Below are positions 50,714 through 59,608 of a stretch of 64,000 bases of DNA, piece by piece. The DNA is from SHVO01 sp050246995 (GTDB taxonomy: Bacteria > Pseudomonadota > Alphaproteobacteria > Rhodospirillales > Rhodospirillaceae): the NCBI GenBank assembly GCA_050246995.1, contig JBFWVA010000003.1, positions 248,001-312,000 of the forward strand. Direction: 5' to 3'. The translations under genes and the position numbers were made by a program. A model generated the notes under the pieces. That model worked only from the letters and a program-made list of their open reading frames with translations. It searched no databases and was not told the DNA's origin. Within the stretch, counting starts at the first letter, position 1; each line of letters starts with the position of its first letter.

Positions 50714-50746
50714 GACAATGTCCCCAAAAAATATACAATGTCCCCA
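50714..50746. repeat. Paired ACAATGTCCCCA repeat at the island end
   Basis: ACAATGTCCCCA occurs twice, 20 bp apart (50716-50727 and 50735-50746), with AT-rich DNA between. The reverse complement of its core (TTGGGGACA) is at 44997-45005. Repeated terminal blocks are typical of some transposon ends; none is identified. Confidence 0.5.
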
Positions 50747-50772
50747 TTTCGTTGTCATCGGAGACCTGCGAA

Positions 50773-52128
50773 ATGGCGCCTTTACCGAAGCCGGCTCTGT
50801 CCCCAACCCTCACGGCTTCCGCGCCTTTTCTTGCGCCTGATCCTCCGCCCACCCCACGCCCCGCATTCCCCATCGCCGCCCTCGGCCCACGCCTCGGCGC
50901 GGCGGTCGCCGCCATCGCCGCGCGCACGCAAGGTCCCGTGCCGCTCGCAGCACATCATCTCCTCACGCTCGCCGCCCTCGCGGCGCAGCGCCTTGCCGCC
51001 GTGCGTCTGCCCACGGGCGCGCTGCGGCCCATCTCCTGTTATTTCGTCACGCTGGTGGGAACGGGTGAGGGGCGCGGGGCGCTCGCGGAGGCCGTCGTCG
51101 AACCGGCGCGGCGTGTGTGCGAGTCCGCGCCGCTGCAGCGTCAACGCCTGTTCTTCGATACGCCCGCGCCGAGTGGGTCCGATCGCTACCGCACGTTCCG
51201 CCACCAATCCGCGCTCTTCGCCGAACGCAGCGAGGCCGTCATCGCGTCGGCCCGCACGCGGCGCGCGGAAGCCGCAAGTCTCGCGGGTCTGTGGGATGGC
51301 CGGGTTGAGCACACCTCCGTTCTTACTGGCCCCATACATCCGCGCCTCTCGCTCCATTTCGTCGCCACGCCGCGCGATGGCGGCGGCGTGCTCGGCGATC
51401 CTCTGCTCGCCGATGGCGGCCTGCTCGGGCGTCTGCTCGTGGCCGCGCCGCCGTCGTGCATCGGCGAACGCGTCTGGTCCGCACGCAATGATGATGCGCC
51501 GCCGGAACTCGCCGCGTTTCACGATCATCTGAAAACGCTTCTGGCTGCGGACGCCACCGTCCACAGCCGCGCGCTCGCATTTACGGGCTCCGCCGCCGTC
51601 ACGTGGTTCGACTTCGCGCAGGAGATGGAAGACGGCATGCGGGAAGGGCAGTCGTACGCCGCTATTCGCCCGCTCGCGGGCCGTCTCGCCGAACATGCGG
51701 CGCGCCTCGCCGCCATCATTGAGCTCATCGAAGATGAAGCTGTCACGGAGATTGATGAGACGGCCCTCGCACGCGGGCTAGACCTCGCGCGTTTCTACGC
51801 CGCCGAAGCCTTTCGCCTGCACGTGGCCGCGCCCATACTTGAAAGCATCCCCGACGCGGCGGACCAGCTTCAACGCTGGCTGGAACGCACCCACGACGGC
51901 CGCAGTGTCACCCTGCGCGAGGTCTGCCGGAGCGGCCCCGCCTGTTCACGCGATGCCGATGTCGCCTATCGCCTCATGCGCAGGCTAGAGCGTCTCGGCG
52001 TCATTCAGCCGAAAAGCGCGTCCACGCAACCGCCGGGCCAGCCGCGCCGCGTGCGTGAACCCTATTGCTGGACAGTTCGCCCGCTCGCGTCCACGCCTCA
52101 CGCCGGGATGTCGCAAGATGTCGCATGA
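50773..52128 (+). CDS. DUF3987-type protein
   Basis: A 451-residue protein of the family I recall as DUF3987 (YfjI-like), often near replication or mobile-element genes. Blocks: LAAHHLLTLAALAAQRLAAV, CYFVTLVGTGEGRGALAEAV, WDGRVEHTSVLTGPIHPRLS, VGGVLGDPLLADGGLLGRLL-like DGGGVLGDPLLADGGLLGRL, HAARLAAIIELIEDE. The Walker-like segment VGTGEGRGAL lacks the Lys of a true P-loop. The C-terminus holds a short winged-helix-like part (DADVAYRLMRRLERLGVIQP). ATG 50773 follows GGAGA; TTG 50752 is possible. GC-rich and thus unlike the RT island beside it. Role unknown. Confidence 0.7.
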   Translation: MAPLPKPALSPTLTASAPFLAPDPPPTPRPAFPIAALGPRLGAAVAAIAARTQGPVPLAAHHLLTLAALAAQRLAAVRLPTGALRPISCYFVTLVGTGEGRGALAEAVVEPARRVCESAPLQRQRLFFDTPAPSGSDRYRTFRHQSALFAERSEAVIASARTRRAEAASLAGLWDGRVEHTSVLTGPIHPRLSLHFVATPRDGGGVLGDPLLADGGLLGRLLVAAPPSCIGERVWSARNDDAPPELAAFHDHLKTLLAADATVHSRALAFTGSAAVTWFDFAQEMEDGMREGQSYAAIRPLAGRLAEHAARLAAIIELIEDEAVTEIDETALARGLDLARFYAAEAFRLHVAAPILESIPDAADQLQRWLERTHDGRSVTLREVCRSGPACSRDADVAYRLMRRLERLGVIQPKSASTQPPGQPRRVREPYCWTVRPLASTPHAGMSQDVA

Positions 52129-52207
52129 TGTCGCACGCGGTGAAAATCCCGCAACGTCTTCCGGCACAAGCGAAATTGGAGAGATGTCGCATGTCGCGGA
52201 TGTCGCA
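52107..52207. repeat. Iteron-like GATGTCGCA repeats
   Basis: GATGTCGCA at 52107, 52117 and 52127 with an exact 10-bp period, again at 52183 and 52199 (with ATGTCGCGG between). They span the 3' end of the DUF3987 gene and the start of the next gene. Confidence 0.65.
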
Positions 52208-52495
52208 CAGTTGCACGCGGCTTCAGCAGAAGATCCGCTCCACGGCCCCGGCGAGCATTGGCTCGACATGGCCGAACGCCGTTTCGTCGAGGTGGAGCTG
52301 CGCATCGCGCTCACCATCAAGCTTTTCGGCGGCATGCTCGGCGGTGCGCATATCGGTGTTGTCGGTGGCACCGCCGCCGGCAACGCCAGCTTCGGCTTCG
52401 CGCTCGGCGCGCTCATCGGCGCCGCCGTCGGCCGCCTGTGGCATGAGATTGACGTTAGAAGACGGCTTAATAGAGCGCGCGCGGAGAAGTGTTAA
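52118..52495 (+). CDS. Small protein with a Gly/Ala-rich membrane segment
   Basis: A 125-residue frame from ATG 52118, overlapping the DUF3987 stop by 11 bp. The C-terminal half (RFVEVELRIALTIKLFGGML, then GVVGGTAAGNASFGFALGAL, IGAAVGRLWHEIDVRRRLN) suggests one or two Gly-rich membrane helices with a basic tail, perhaps holin-like in layout. ATG 52268 is another possible start. Its end overlaps the convergent next gene by 29 bp. Function unknown. Confidence 0.45.
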   Translation: MSHDVARGENPATSSGTSEIGEMSHVADVAQLHAASAEDPLHGPGEHWLDMAERRFVEVELRIALTIKLFGGMLGGAHIGVVGGTAAGNASFGFALGALIGAAVGRLWHEIDVRRRLNRARAEKC

Positions 52496-52961
52496 TCGGT
52501 TGACGAGCACGATGGCCGAAAGGCTGCGTCTTTCCGCAGCTCTGGCAATTATAGTAGTCCTGGCCGCTTCCCCGATGCGAAAATTGGAGTATCGCTTTCT
52601 GTTGTCGCTGAAAGCAGTTTGCGCAGAGGCGGTGAACCGGCTCACCGTTAGCTTTCTCCGTCTTAAGGAGATAGGCGAAAGTGCCATCGCCGAAATCGGT
52701 CAGCTGATACCTGTCTTGCTCGGTGGCCCAGGATTCCATACTTGCGATTTTTTCCTTAAGCGCTCGTACTTGCTCAAGCAGTTCCGCCTGAGCTGTGTGA
52801 GCCGCAAAGACGGCTGTTTGCGTGGAGAGCAGCTTGTTTTGAATATCTACGATGGCGGCCGAGACCTGCACCTGATCCCGAACGTCCACTACAGTCTTCA
52901 ACATATTGAGCCCGGCATTAATCCCGCCGAAGCCGGAAAGAATCGCGCTCATATCTGCCAT
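52467..52961 (-). CDS. Coiled-coil protein with C-terminal zinc ribbon
   Basis: A 164-residue protein from ATG 52961 (GAGGGTG upstream; a longer start at 53006 is possible). The N-terminal part is helical with a coiled coil (AAHTAQAELLEQVRALKEKI), and the C-terminal part holds LCANCFQRQ and YNCQSCGKTQ, two CxxC knuckles of a zinc ribbon. This layout is common in small proteins of mobile elements. It is divergent from dnaE. Function unknown. Confidence 0.65.
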   Translation of the reverse strand: MADMSAILSGFGGINAGLNMLKTVVDVRDQVQVSAAIVDIQNKLLSTQTAVFAAHTAQAELLEQVRALKEKIASMESWATEQDRYQLTDFGDGTFAYLLKTEKANGEPVHRLCANCFQRQQKAILQFSHRGSGQDYYNCQSCGKTQPFGHRARQPINTSPRALY

Positions 52962-53122
52962 TTTGGCACCCTCAGATTTTGTGCGGGTTCTGATATTGTA
53001 TCCCATACTATCGCTGGGCGTGCTTCTGCGCCTAGCGTGGCCTGTCTTCGGGCTTCTCTTTCCCTGTGGATAAAACCCCCGGAACGGGTGACGCCCGCGT
53101 CCCCACCCACTATCTTCCTCCC

Positions 53123-56100
53123 ATGACCCACGCCCCCTTCGTTCACCTGCGCGTCCACTCGGCCTATTCCATGTCGGAAGGGGCCATCAAGGTCGGCAAA
53201 CTCGTCGGCTTGTGCGTCGCCAATGAGATGCCCGCCGTCGCGCTCACCGACACGCGCAACCTCTTCGGCGCGCTGGAATTCTCCATCGAGTGCACCAAGA
53301 ACGGCGTGCAACCCATCATCGGCTGCCAGCTCTCCGTGCGCCGCGAGGACACCGCGACGCCCGGCCATGGCCAAAGCGCGCGCCTGCCGGAGCCGGATGT
53401 CTTGGTCGTGCTGGTGCAGAACGAGAAGGGCTACGCCAATCTCCTGAAGCTCACCAGCAAGGCCTTCCTCGAAACAGAAAGCGGCGAAACGCCCCAGATC
53501 TCCTGGGCCGATGTCGAGAAACACAGCGAAGGCCTCATCGCGCTCACCGGCGGTCCCGCGGGCGTCATGGGCCGCCATCTGCTCGACGGCCAGCGGGCGA
53601 AAGCGGAGGACACGCTCCTGAAGATGAAAGCCATCTTCCCGGACCGCCTCTACATCGAACTCATGCGGCATGGAATTAAGGCCGAAGAGCGCATCGAACC
53701 CGGCCTCATCGATCTCGGCTACGCGCATGGCGTGCCGTTCGTCGCCACCAACGACTGCTACTTCGCCGACGAGGGCATGTACCAGGCCCACGACGCGCTC
53801 ATCTGCATGGCCGAGAAATCCTTCGTCTCGGTTCACAACCGCCGCCGCCTCACGCCGCACCACCGTTTCAAAACCGCCGCGGAGATGGTGAAGCTGTTCG
53901 CCGATATTCCGGAAGCGACCCAGAACACGCTCATCATCGCCCAGCGCTGCGCCTACAAGGTCGAGGAACGCAAACCCATCCTGCCGCGCTCGCCCAAAAC
54001 CGGCGACCGCACGGAAGAAGAGGCGCTGCGCCAGCTCGCGCGCGACGGCCTCGAAAAGCGCCTCGCCAATCAGGTGCTCACGCCCGACATGAGCCCCGAG
54101 AAGCGCGCCGAGGTGACGAAGACCTACAAAGACAGATTGGAGTTCGAGCTGGATACCATCGTGAAGATGGGATTCCCCGGCTACTTCATGATCGTCGCGG
54201 ACTTCATCCAGTGGGCCAAGGATAAAGACATTCCCGTCGGTCCGGGCCGCGGTTCGGGCGCCGGCTCCGTCGTGGCGTGGTCCCTGACAATCACCGACCT
54301 CGATCCGCTTCGCTTCAATCTCCTGTTCGAACGCTTCCTCAACCCGGAACGCGTCTCGATGCCCGACTTCGATATCGACTTCTGCCAGGACCGGCGCGAC
54401 GAGGTCATCCGCTACGTCCAGAAAGAATACGGCCGCGATCGCGTCGCGCAGATCATCACGTTCGGTAAACTCCAAGCCCGCGCCGTCTTGCGCGGCGTCG
54501 GCCGCGTGCTCGAGATGCCGCTCGGGTTCGTGGATAAAATCTGCAAAATGGTTCCGGCGAACCCGGCCAATCCGGTGTCGTTGAAACAGGCCCTGGAATC
54601 CGAGGAAGAACTCAAGAACCTGCGCGACACCGACGATACGGTGAAACACCTCATCGATATCTCGCTTAAGCTCGAAGGCCTCTACGCCCACGCCTCCACC
54701 CACGCGGCAGGTCTCGTCATCGGCGACCGTCCGTTGGACGAGCTGGTGCCGCTCTACCGCGATCCCGCGTCCGACATGCCCGTCACCCAGTTCAACATGA
54801 AGTGGGTCGAACCGGCGGGCCTCGTGAAGTTCGACTTCCTCGGCCTCAAGACTCTCACCGTGATCGAAACGGCGGTGAAACTTTTACGGAAGCGCGACAT
54901 CAACTTGGACATCTCCAAGATCCCGCTGGACGACAAGGCCACCTACACCATGCTCACCCGCGCCGATGCGGCCGGGGTGTTCCAATTGGAAAGCACGGGC
55001 ATGCGCGACGTCTTGCGCAAGCTGAAGCCCGACGTGTTCGAGGATCTCATCGCCATCGTGGCGCTCTATCGCCCGGGCCCGATGGACAACATCGACAGCT
55101 TCGTGAACCGCAAACACGGCCGCGAACCCATCGAGTATATGCATCCCGCCATGGAAGCGATCCTGAAGGAGACGTACGGGATCATTGTCTACCAGGAGCA
55201 GGTGATGCAGGCCGCCCAGGTGCTGGCCGGCTACAGCCTCGGCGGCGCCGATCTGTTGCGCCGCGCCATGGGTAAGAAGATCCAGGCGGAGATGGACAAG
55301 CAGCGCGCCACCTTCATCGAAGGCGCCGGCAAGTTCCGCGACATCCCGCCCGACCGCGCTTCCACCATCTTCGACACCATTGATAAGTTCGCCGGCTACG
55401 GCTTCAACAAGTCGCACGCGGCCGCCTACGCCTTGGTGGCCTATCAAACCGCATACTTGAAAGCCAACTACCCGGCCGAGTTCCTGGCCGCGTCGATGAC
55501 CCTCGATATGCACAACACCGACAAGCTCGCCGACTTCAAGACCGAGCTGAAGCGTCTGCACATCGAGATCCTGCCGCCGGATGTGAACCGCTCCGATGTC
55601 ACCTTCAGCGTCGAGAACGGCGCCATTCGATATGCATTGGCCGCGCTCAAGAACGTCGGGGCAGGGGCCATGCAGGCCCTCGTCGATGAGCGGCGCAAGA
55701 ATGGCCCCTTCAAGTCGCTCTCGGATTTCGCCAACCGTCTCGACACCTCGGTCATCAACAAGCGTCTCCTGGAGAACCTCGTCAACTCCGGCGCGCTCGA
55801 CGAACTGCACCCGAACCGGGGGCAATTGTTCGCCGGCATCGAGATCGTGCTCCGCCACGCCCAGCACAGCGCCGGCGCGCGCAACTCAAATCAGGTCAGC
55901 CTGTTCGGCGGCGACGACAGCCACAGCAAGATCACCCTTCCCAAGGTCAACGAGTGGCGCAAGTTCGAGAAGATCGCCCACGAGCATGACGCCTTCGGCT
56001 TCTATCTGAAGGACCATCCGCTCGACACATACTCCGGCACGCTGGAATCCCTGAAGGTCATCAAGGCGCGCGATCTCGAAACCCTCACGCCCGATCAATG

Positions 56101-56584
56101 CGCCAAACCCATCCGCATGGCCGGCACCGTCCAGGAAAAACGCGAACGCATCGGCAAGCGCGGCAACAAGTACGCCTTCGTCAAATTCCAGGACTCCACC
56201 GGCTCCTTCGAAGCGATGATGTTCTCCGAAGTCCTCGCCGCCAGCCGCGAATTATTGGACGGCGAGTCCGCGGTGCTTCTGACCCTCGACGCTCAGTTGG
56301 AGAACGGCAAAGTCCGCCTGCTGACAACACGCGTCGACGATCTGGAAAAAGCCGCCGCCGCCCGCGTGCGCAACCTCGAACTCCTCGTCACCAACGACCT
56401 GCCCATCCACGAACTCTCCGGCCTCCTCAGCGCCGACGGCCGCGGCAACGGCAAAATCGTCGTCGTCACAAGACAAAACGGCCACTTCGTCCACCTCGCC
56501 TTGCCCGAACGCTACGCCATCCAACCCAAGACCCTCACGGGCTTACGCGAAATGCACGGCGTCACCGAGATCCGCGAGTTCTAA
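53123..56584 (+). CDS. dnaE: DNA polymerase III alpha subunit
   Basis: The replicative polymerase. 1153 residues, full DnaE length: N-terminal PHP domain (HLRVHSAYSMSEGAIKVGKL), palm with GPGRGSGAGS and MPDFDIDFCQDRRDEVI (catalytic acids), fingers and beta-binding region, HhH (AALKNVGAGAMQALVDERRK), QVSLFG clamp-binding peptide (about 928-933) and OB fold (AGTVQEKRERIGKRGNKYAF). ATG 53123 is chosen since it directly precedes the PHP domain; a longer frame from 53066 adds a non-conserved stretch. In relatives it follows lolD; here it is isolated by the accessory block. Confidence 0.96.
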   Translation: MTHAPFVHLRVHSAYSMSEGAIKVGKLVGLCVANEMPAVALTDTRNLFGALEFSIECTKNGVQPIIGCQLSVRREDTATPGHGQSARLPEPDVLVVLVQNEKGYANLLKLTSKAFLETESGETPQISWADVEKHSEGLIALTGGPAGVMGRHLLDGQRAKAEDTLLKMKAIFPDRLYIELMRHGIKAEERIEPGLIDLGYAHGVPFVATNDCYFADEGMYQAHDALICMAEKSFVSVHNRRRLTPHHRFKTAAEMVKLFADIPEATQNTLIIAQRCAYKVEERKPILPRSPKTGDRTEEEALRQLARDGLEKRLANQVLTPDMSPEKRAEVTKTYKDRLEFELDTIVKMGFPGYFMIVADFIQWAKDKDIPVGPGRGSGAGSVVAWSLTITDLDPLRFNLLFERFLNPERVSMPDFDIDFCQDRRDEVIRYVQKEYGRDRVAQIITFGKLQARAVLRGVGRVLEMPLGFVDKICKMVPANPANPVSLKQALESEEELKNLRDTDDTVKHLIDISLKLEGLYAHASTHAAGLVIGDRPLDELVPLYRDPASDMPVTQFNMKWVEPAGLVKFDFLGLKTLTVIETAVKLLRKRDINLDISKIPLDDKATYTMLTRADAAGVFQLESTGMRDVLRKLKPDVFEDLIAIVALYRPGPMDNIDSFVNRKHGREPIEYMHPAMEAILKETYGIIVYQEQVMQAAQVLAGYSLGGADLLRRAMGKKIQAEMDKQRATFIEGAGKFRDIPPDRASTIFDTIDKFAGYGFNKSHAAAYALVAYQTAYLKANYPAEFLAASMTLDMHNTDKLADFKTELKRLHIEILPPDVNRSDVTFSVENGAIRYALAALKNVGAGAMQALVDERRKNGPFKSLSDFANRLDTSVINKRLLENLVNSGALDELHPNRGQLFAGIEIVLRHAQHSAGARNSNQVSLFGGDDSHSKITLPKVNEWRKFEKIAHEHDAFGFYLKDHPLDTYSGTLESLKVIKARDLETLTPDQCAKPIRMAGTVQEKRERIGKRGNKYAFVKFQDSTGSFEAMMFSEVLAASRELLDGESAVLLTLDAQLENGKVRLLTTRVDDLEKAAAARVRNLELLVTNDLPIHELSGLLSADGRGNGKIVVVTRQNGHFVHLALPERYAIQPKTLTGLREMHGVTEIREF

Positions 56585-57245
56585 TGAATGGACTTCCGCT
56601 CATTGAAGAAATGATCGGAAGTCCATGGTGTCTTTTTTGGCGCGCGGTGCGTCCGCCGGAGATGTTTGGTGTCTTCTTTTCTGGTCATCCTTGCGCGCAG
56701 CGCGAGGATCCAGGGGTATTTCGTTTTTCATTTTCTCGTCATCCTGGGCGTAAGCCCAGGATCCAGGGTTACGACACTGATACGCTGCCACAGGCACTTC
56801 ACCTTCGGCACTCATCCGTCCAAGCAACCCTGGATCCTGGCCCTGCGGTCCAGGATGATCAAAAACCAGAAACCCCTGGATCCTCGCGGCCCTTGGCCGC
56901 AAGGATGACGGCGGTGCCTATAACTTCCCCTGTCATCCTTGGCTCGCCCTGTCACGCCGAAGCTGCGCAGCAGCGTAGGCGGAAGCGCCGAGGATCCAGG
57001 GGTTTCTCATTTTTTGGATTTCTCTTTTCTGGTCATCCTGGGGCTTGTCCCCAGGATCCAGGGTTACGACACTGGTACGCTGCTCCATACACAGTGCCGG
57101 CCGCATTCATTCGATCTCGCAACCCTGGATCCTCGCGGCCCTTGGCCGCAAGGATGACGGCGGTGTCTATAACTTCCCTTGTCATCCTTGGCGCGAAGCG
57201 CCGAGGATCCAGGGGTTTCTGTTTTCCCTTTTCCGCACACTCCCC
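56585..57245. repeat. Cluster of family D palindromes with a tandem duplication
   Basis: 661 bp without a gene, packed with GTCATCCTGGG..CCCAGGATCCAGGG units in both directions. Two stretches starting at about 56736 and 57031 share CCAGGATCCAGGGTTACGAC, ACACTG(A/G)TACGCTGC, CAACCCTGGATCCT and GGATGACGGCGGTG, showing a tandem duplication about 290 bp apart. A CACGCCGAAGCTGCGCAGCAGC unit lies at 56951. Hairpins may also end the dnaE transcript. Confidence 0.75.
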
Positions 57246-58580
57246 ATGACCCCGCAAACCACCCTCATCGCCCTCGCGCAACTCCTCGCCACGTCGCTCT
57301 GGTTCTCCGCCAACGTCGCGGGCGGGACGGCGCAGTATCTCGGCGCCATGACCATGGCGGTGCAGGGCGGGTTCATCACCGGCACGCTTCTCTTCTCCTT
57401 CGGCGGTCTCGCGGACCGGTTCCGGCCCTCGCGCGTGTTCGCGCTGTCGGCCATCCTCGGCGCGCTGTTCAATCTCGCCTTCGCTTATTCAACGGACTCC
57501 ATGGCCGTGCAGCTTGTCCTGCGCGTTCTTGTCGGGGTCTCGCTCGCGGGCGTCTATCCCATCGGCATGAAGATGGCCGTCGCCTGGGCGCCGGATAAAG
57601 CGGGCCAAACCTTGGGCCTGCTTGTCGGCATGCTCACCCTCGGCACCGCGCTGCCCATGGGCGTGCGCGCGCTCGGCAGTCACGCCGCCTGGCAAACGCC
57701 GATGCTCGTTTCCTCGGTGCTTGCGCTCGCCGCCGCCGCGATGATCTTCAAGCTCGGCGATCCGGCCACCATGGCCAAAGGCGCGCCCGCGCACGCCGGC
57801 AGTTTCTTCCTCGCCTTCAAGCTCCCGAAGTTCCGCGCCACCGCCTTCGCCTACTTCGGCCACATGTGGGAGCTCTACGCCTTCTGGACCATCGTCCCGC
57901 TGCTCGTCGCCTCGGCGATCCTGGGCACGCCGTTCGACGATCCGCAAATCGGCTGGGCGATCTCCTTCGCCGTCATCGGCGTCGGCTGCATCGGCTGCAT
58001 CTGGGGCGGCGGCGTCACCCGGCGTCTCGGGTCGGAACGTGTCGCGGGTGCGTCGCTCGCCATCTCCGGCGCGATGTGTCTTCTCTATCCGCTTCTACAT
58101 TCCGCGCCGCTTGCGGTGCGCATCCTCGCGCTGCTGATCTGGGGCGGCGCGGTCATCGCGGACAGCCCGCAGTTCTCCGCGCTCGCGGCCCGTCACTGTC
58201 CGCCCGCGCTCATCGGCAGTTCCCTCGCGCTGCAAACCAGCATCGGTTTCGCCGTGACCATCGTCTCGATCCTCATCGCCACCAAAGCGCATGCCGCGCT
58301 CGGCGATAAGGTCGCCTGGATCTTGCTGCCCGGCCCCGTGCTTGGGCTCATCGCGCTACGGAAGATGTGGTTCACGCCGTTCGAGGAGATCTTGCCGCCG
58401 CTCGCGCCCACGCAGGCCGCGCGCGACGAAGCCAAGAAGGACCGCGCCGATTGGTATCGCCGCCGCGCCGAGGAAACCTTCGAACGCGCGGCGCGCACCC
58501 CCGACGCGGAAACGCGCGCGGGACTTATAAGAGTGGCGGAAGATTGGAAGCGGCTCGCGGAAGCCGCTCAGAACGAGTGA
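57246..58580 (+). CDS. MFS transporter with a C-terminal helical (RxxA..LAexW) tail
   Basis: A 444-residue major-facilitator protein. About 12 membrane helices (IALAQLLATSLWFSANVAGG, LLVGMLTLGTALPMGVRALG, ISFAVIGVGCIGCIWGGGVT among them); the substrate is not clear, though CynX/nitrate-type MFS are similar in length. The last 45 residues (DWYRRRAEETFERAARTPDA, LIRVAEDWKRLAEAAQ) leave the MFS fold and carry the same two-helix motif as the tiny proteins in this window, apparently a natural fusion. ATG 57246 is used. It is followed by a convergent member of the same tiny family. Confidence 0.85.
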   Translation: MTPQTTLIALAQLLATSLWFSANVAGGTAQYLGAMTMAVQGGFITGTLLFSFGGLADRFRPSRVFALSAILGALFNLAFAYSTDSMAVQLVLRVLVGVSLAGVYPIGMKMAVAWAPDKAGQTLGLLVGMLTLGTALPMGVRALGSHAAWQTPMLVSSVLALAAAAMIFKLGDPATMAKGAPAHAGSFFLAFKLPKFRATAFAYFGHMWELYAFWTIVPLLVASAILGTPFDDPQIGWAISFAVIGVGCIGCIWGGGVTRRLGSERVAGASLAISGAMCLLYPLLHSAPLAVRILALLIWGGAVIADSPQFSALAARHCPPALIGSSLALQTSIGFAVTIVSILIATKAHAALGDKVAWILLPGPVLGLIALRKMWFTPFEEILPPLAPTQAARDEAKKDRADWYRRRAEETFERAARTPDAETRAGLIRVAEDWKRLAEAAQNE

Positions 58581-58583
58581 CGA

Positions 58584-58757
58584 TTAACCGACGAGCGCGC
58601 CGAACGAACTTGGCGCCTTGTCGTCACGCCCGGCCAGCGAAAGCCACTGCTCGGCCATCTCAAGGAAAATCGCCTTGTCGGTCTCATGCGGCGCCCGGCG
58701 CGCCTCGGCGAGGCACTCCACGGCACGGAGGCGGTAACTTTCAAGAGTCTGGGGCAT
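58584..58757 (-). CDS. Tiny helical protein of the RxxA..AEqW family
   Basis: A 57-residue protein from ATG 58757 with AGGA seven bases upstream (starts at 58775 or 58787 are possible). ESYRLRAVECLAEARRAPHE and AIFLEMAEQWLSLAG match the family motif. It is convergent with the MFS gene, whose tail carries the same motif, three bases apart. Function unknown. Confidence 0.65.
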   Translation of the reverse strand: MPQTLESYRLRAVECLAEARRAPHETDKAIFLEMAEQWLSLAGRDDKAPSSFGALVG

Positions 58758-58900
58758 CGCACTGTCCTTGGGCATCACGGACAGCATCTAAGAGCGCGGC
58801 GCGTGTAACAGGTAGTTGGGGTTTGCCCGTATCCGCGAATTCGGCGGCCTGGCGGGAAGAAACTCCCCCGCAATCGCTCCGCCGGGAAAGAACGTTTTAT

Positions 58901-59344
58901 CTAGCCGGCGAAGACGCGGCGGCGGCCGACGCCAAAGGTCAGGCGCAGGCGGCGGGCGATGGCCGCGCGCGAACGGCGCCAGCGGGCGTAGTGCGCCACA
59001 TCGCGGCGGATCGATCCGATCACCAGCGCCACCATCGACATATCGTCCAGATAGCCGATGCCGGGGACGAAGTCGGGCATCAGGTCGAAGGGGTTCAGCA
59101 CGTACAGCAGCGCGAAAGCGCCGGCGAGGGCGGTCGAGCGCGGGATGTCCCGGTAGGTCCCGTTGGCATAGTCCTTGAGCATGGCCAGAAGCAGGCTCAC
59201 GTCATTGCCCATCTCGGCCAAGGGGCCGTTGATCAGTTTGCGCAGGCCCTTGGACCGGCGCACGACCCGTACGATGTCGGCGCCCTTCATATTGCGAAGG
59301 CCGGTGCGGAGCAGGCGGGTGAGGGTGGCTTGATCGATCTGCAT
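58901..59344 (-). CDS. YkvA/DUF1232 family protein
   Basis: A 147-residue protein with the DUF1232 core: helix KDYANGTYRDIPRSTALAGA, then LYVLNPFDLMPDFVPGIGYL and DDMSMVALVIGSIRRDVAHY, the hallmark Y.LNPFDL.PDF..G.GYLDD motif. Members are small membrane-associated proteins of unknown function. The basic C-terminus (RWRRSRAAIARRLRL) may lie on the membrane surface. It is divergent from rpsB. Confidence 0.85.
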   Translation of the reverse strand: MQIDQATLTRLLRTGLRNMKGADIVRVVRRSKGLRKLINGPLAEMGNDVSLLLAMLKDYANGTYRDIPRSTALAGAFALLYVLNPFDLMPDFVPGIGYLDDMSMVALVIGSIRRDVAHYARWRRSRAAIARRLRLTFGVGRRRVFAG

Positions 59345-59608
59345 GGCGAAACCCTAGACGGTCCGAGGTCCCATTTAAATGGAGCGGCCGGGCAAAAGTT
59401 TCAACCTATTGAGAATATTGATGTAAAGGCGCGCCTGAGACCTTTTCGGCGGCTTTCCGCTAGACATTATATAAGCAAACGCCTATACCCCCGCCCATTC
59501 CACACCTGGGTGCGGGCGTTTTGGTGTTCAAAACGTCCATTCCGGTGTCTCCCCTGGCGGGGAGATTCCACCACCTGGGGAGGCAAAACCGGAAAAAAAG
59601 AGGATCAC
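59345..59608 (+). promoter_or_regulatory. Promoter and leader of rpsB-tsf
   Basis: 264 bp between divergent genes. TATATAAG at about 59468-59475 could be a -10 box. The leader holds CTCCCC-TGGC-GGGGAG (59549-59564) and pairing CACCTGG blocks before the ribosome site AAAAGAGGA. S2 is known to control its own mRNA in some bacteria; a similar role here is inferred. Confidence 0.4.

Larger units (their letters stand above)
44997..50746. other. AT-richer genomic island with a reverse-transcriptase gene cluster
   Basis: Base composition drops visibly from about 45030 to 50700, and the four plus-strand genes use AT-rich codons unlike their neighbours. TTGGGGACA at 44997-45005 and its reverse complement TGTCCCCAA at 50719-50727 bracket the cluster. 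No integrase, transposase or tRNA is inside. Recent transfer is inferred; exact ends are not proved. Confidence 0.55.

Noticed and set aside
56585..57245. CRISPR array in the repeat cluster after dnaE
   Set aside because: Repeats are palindromic, irregularly spaced and in both directions, and the sequence between them is itself repeated; no cas gene is nearby.
58367..59608. Apparent long N-terminal extension of rpsB
   Set aside because: The extension reads through the end of the MFS gene and the two minus-strand genes; the S2 start at 59609 has its own ribosome site.
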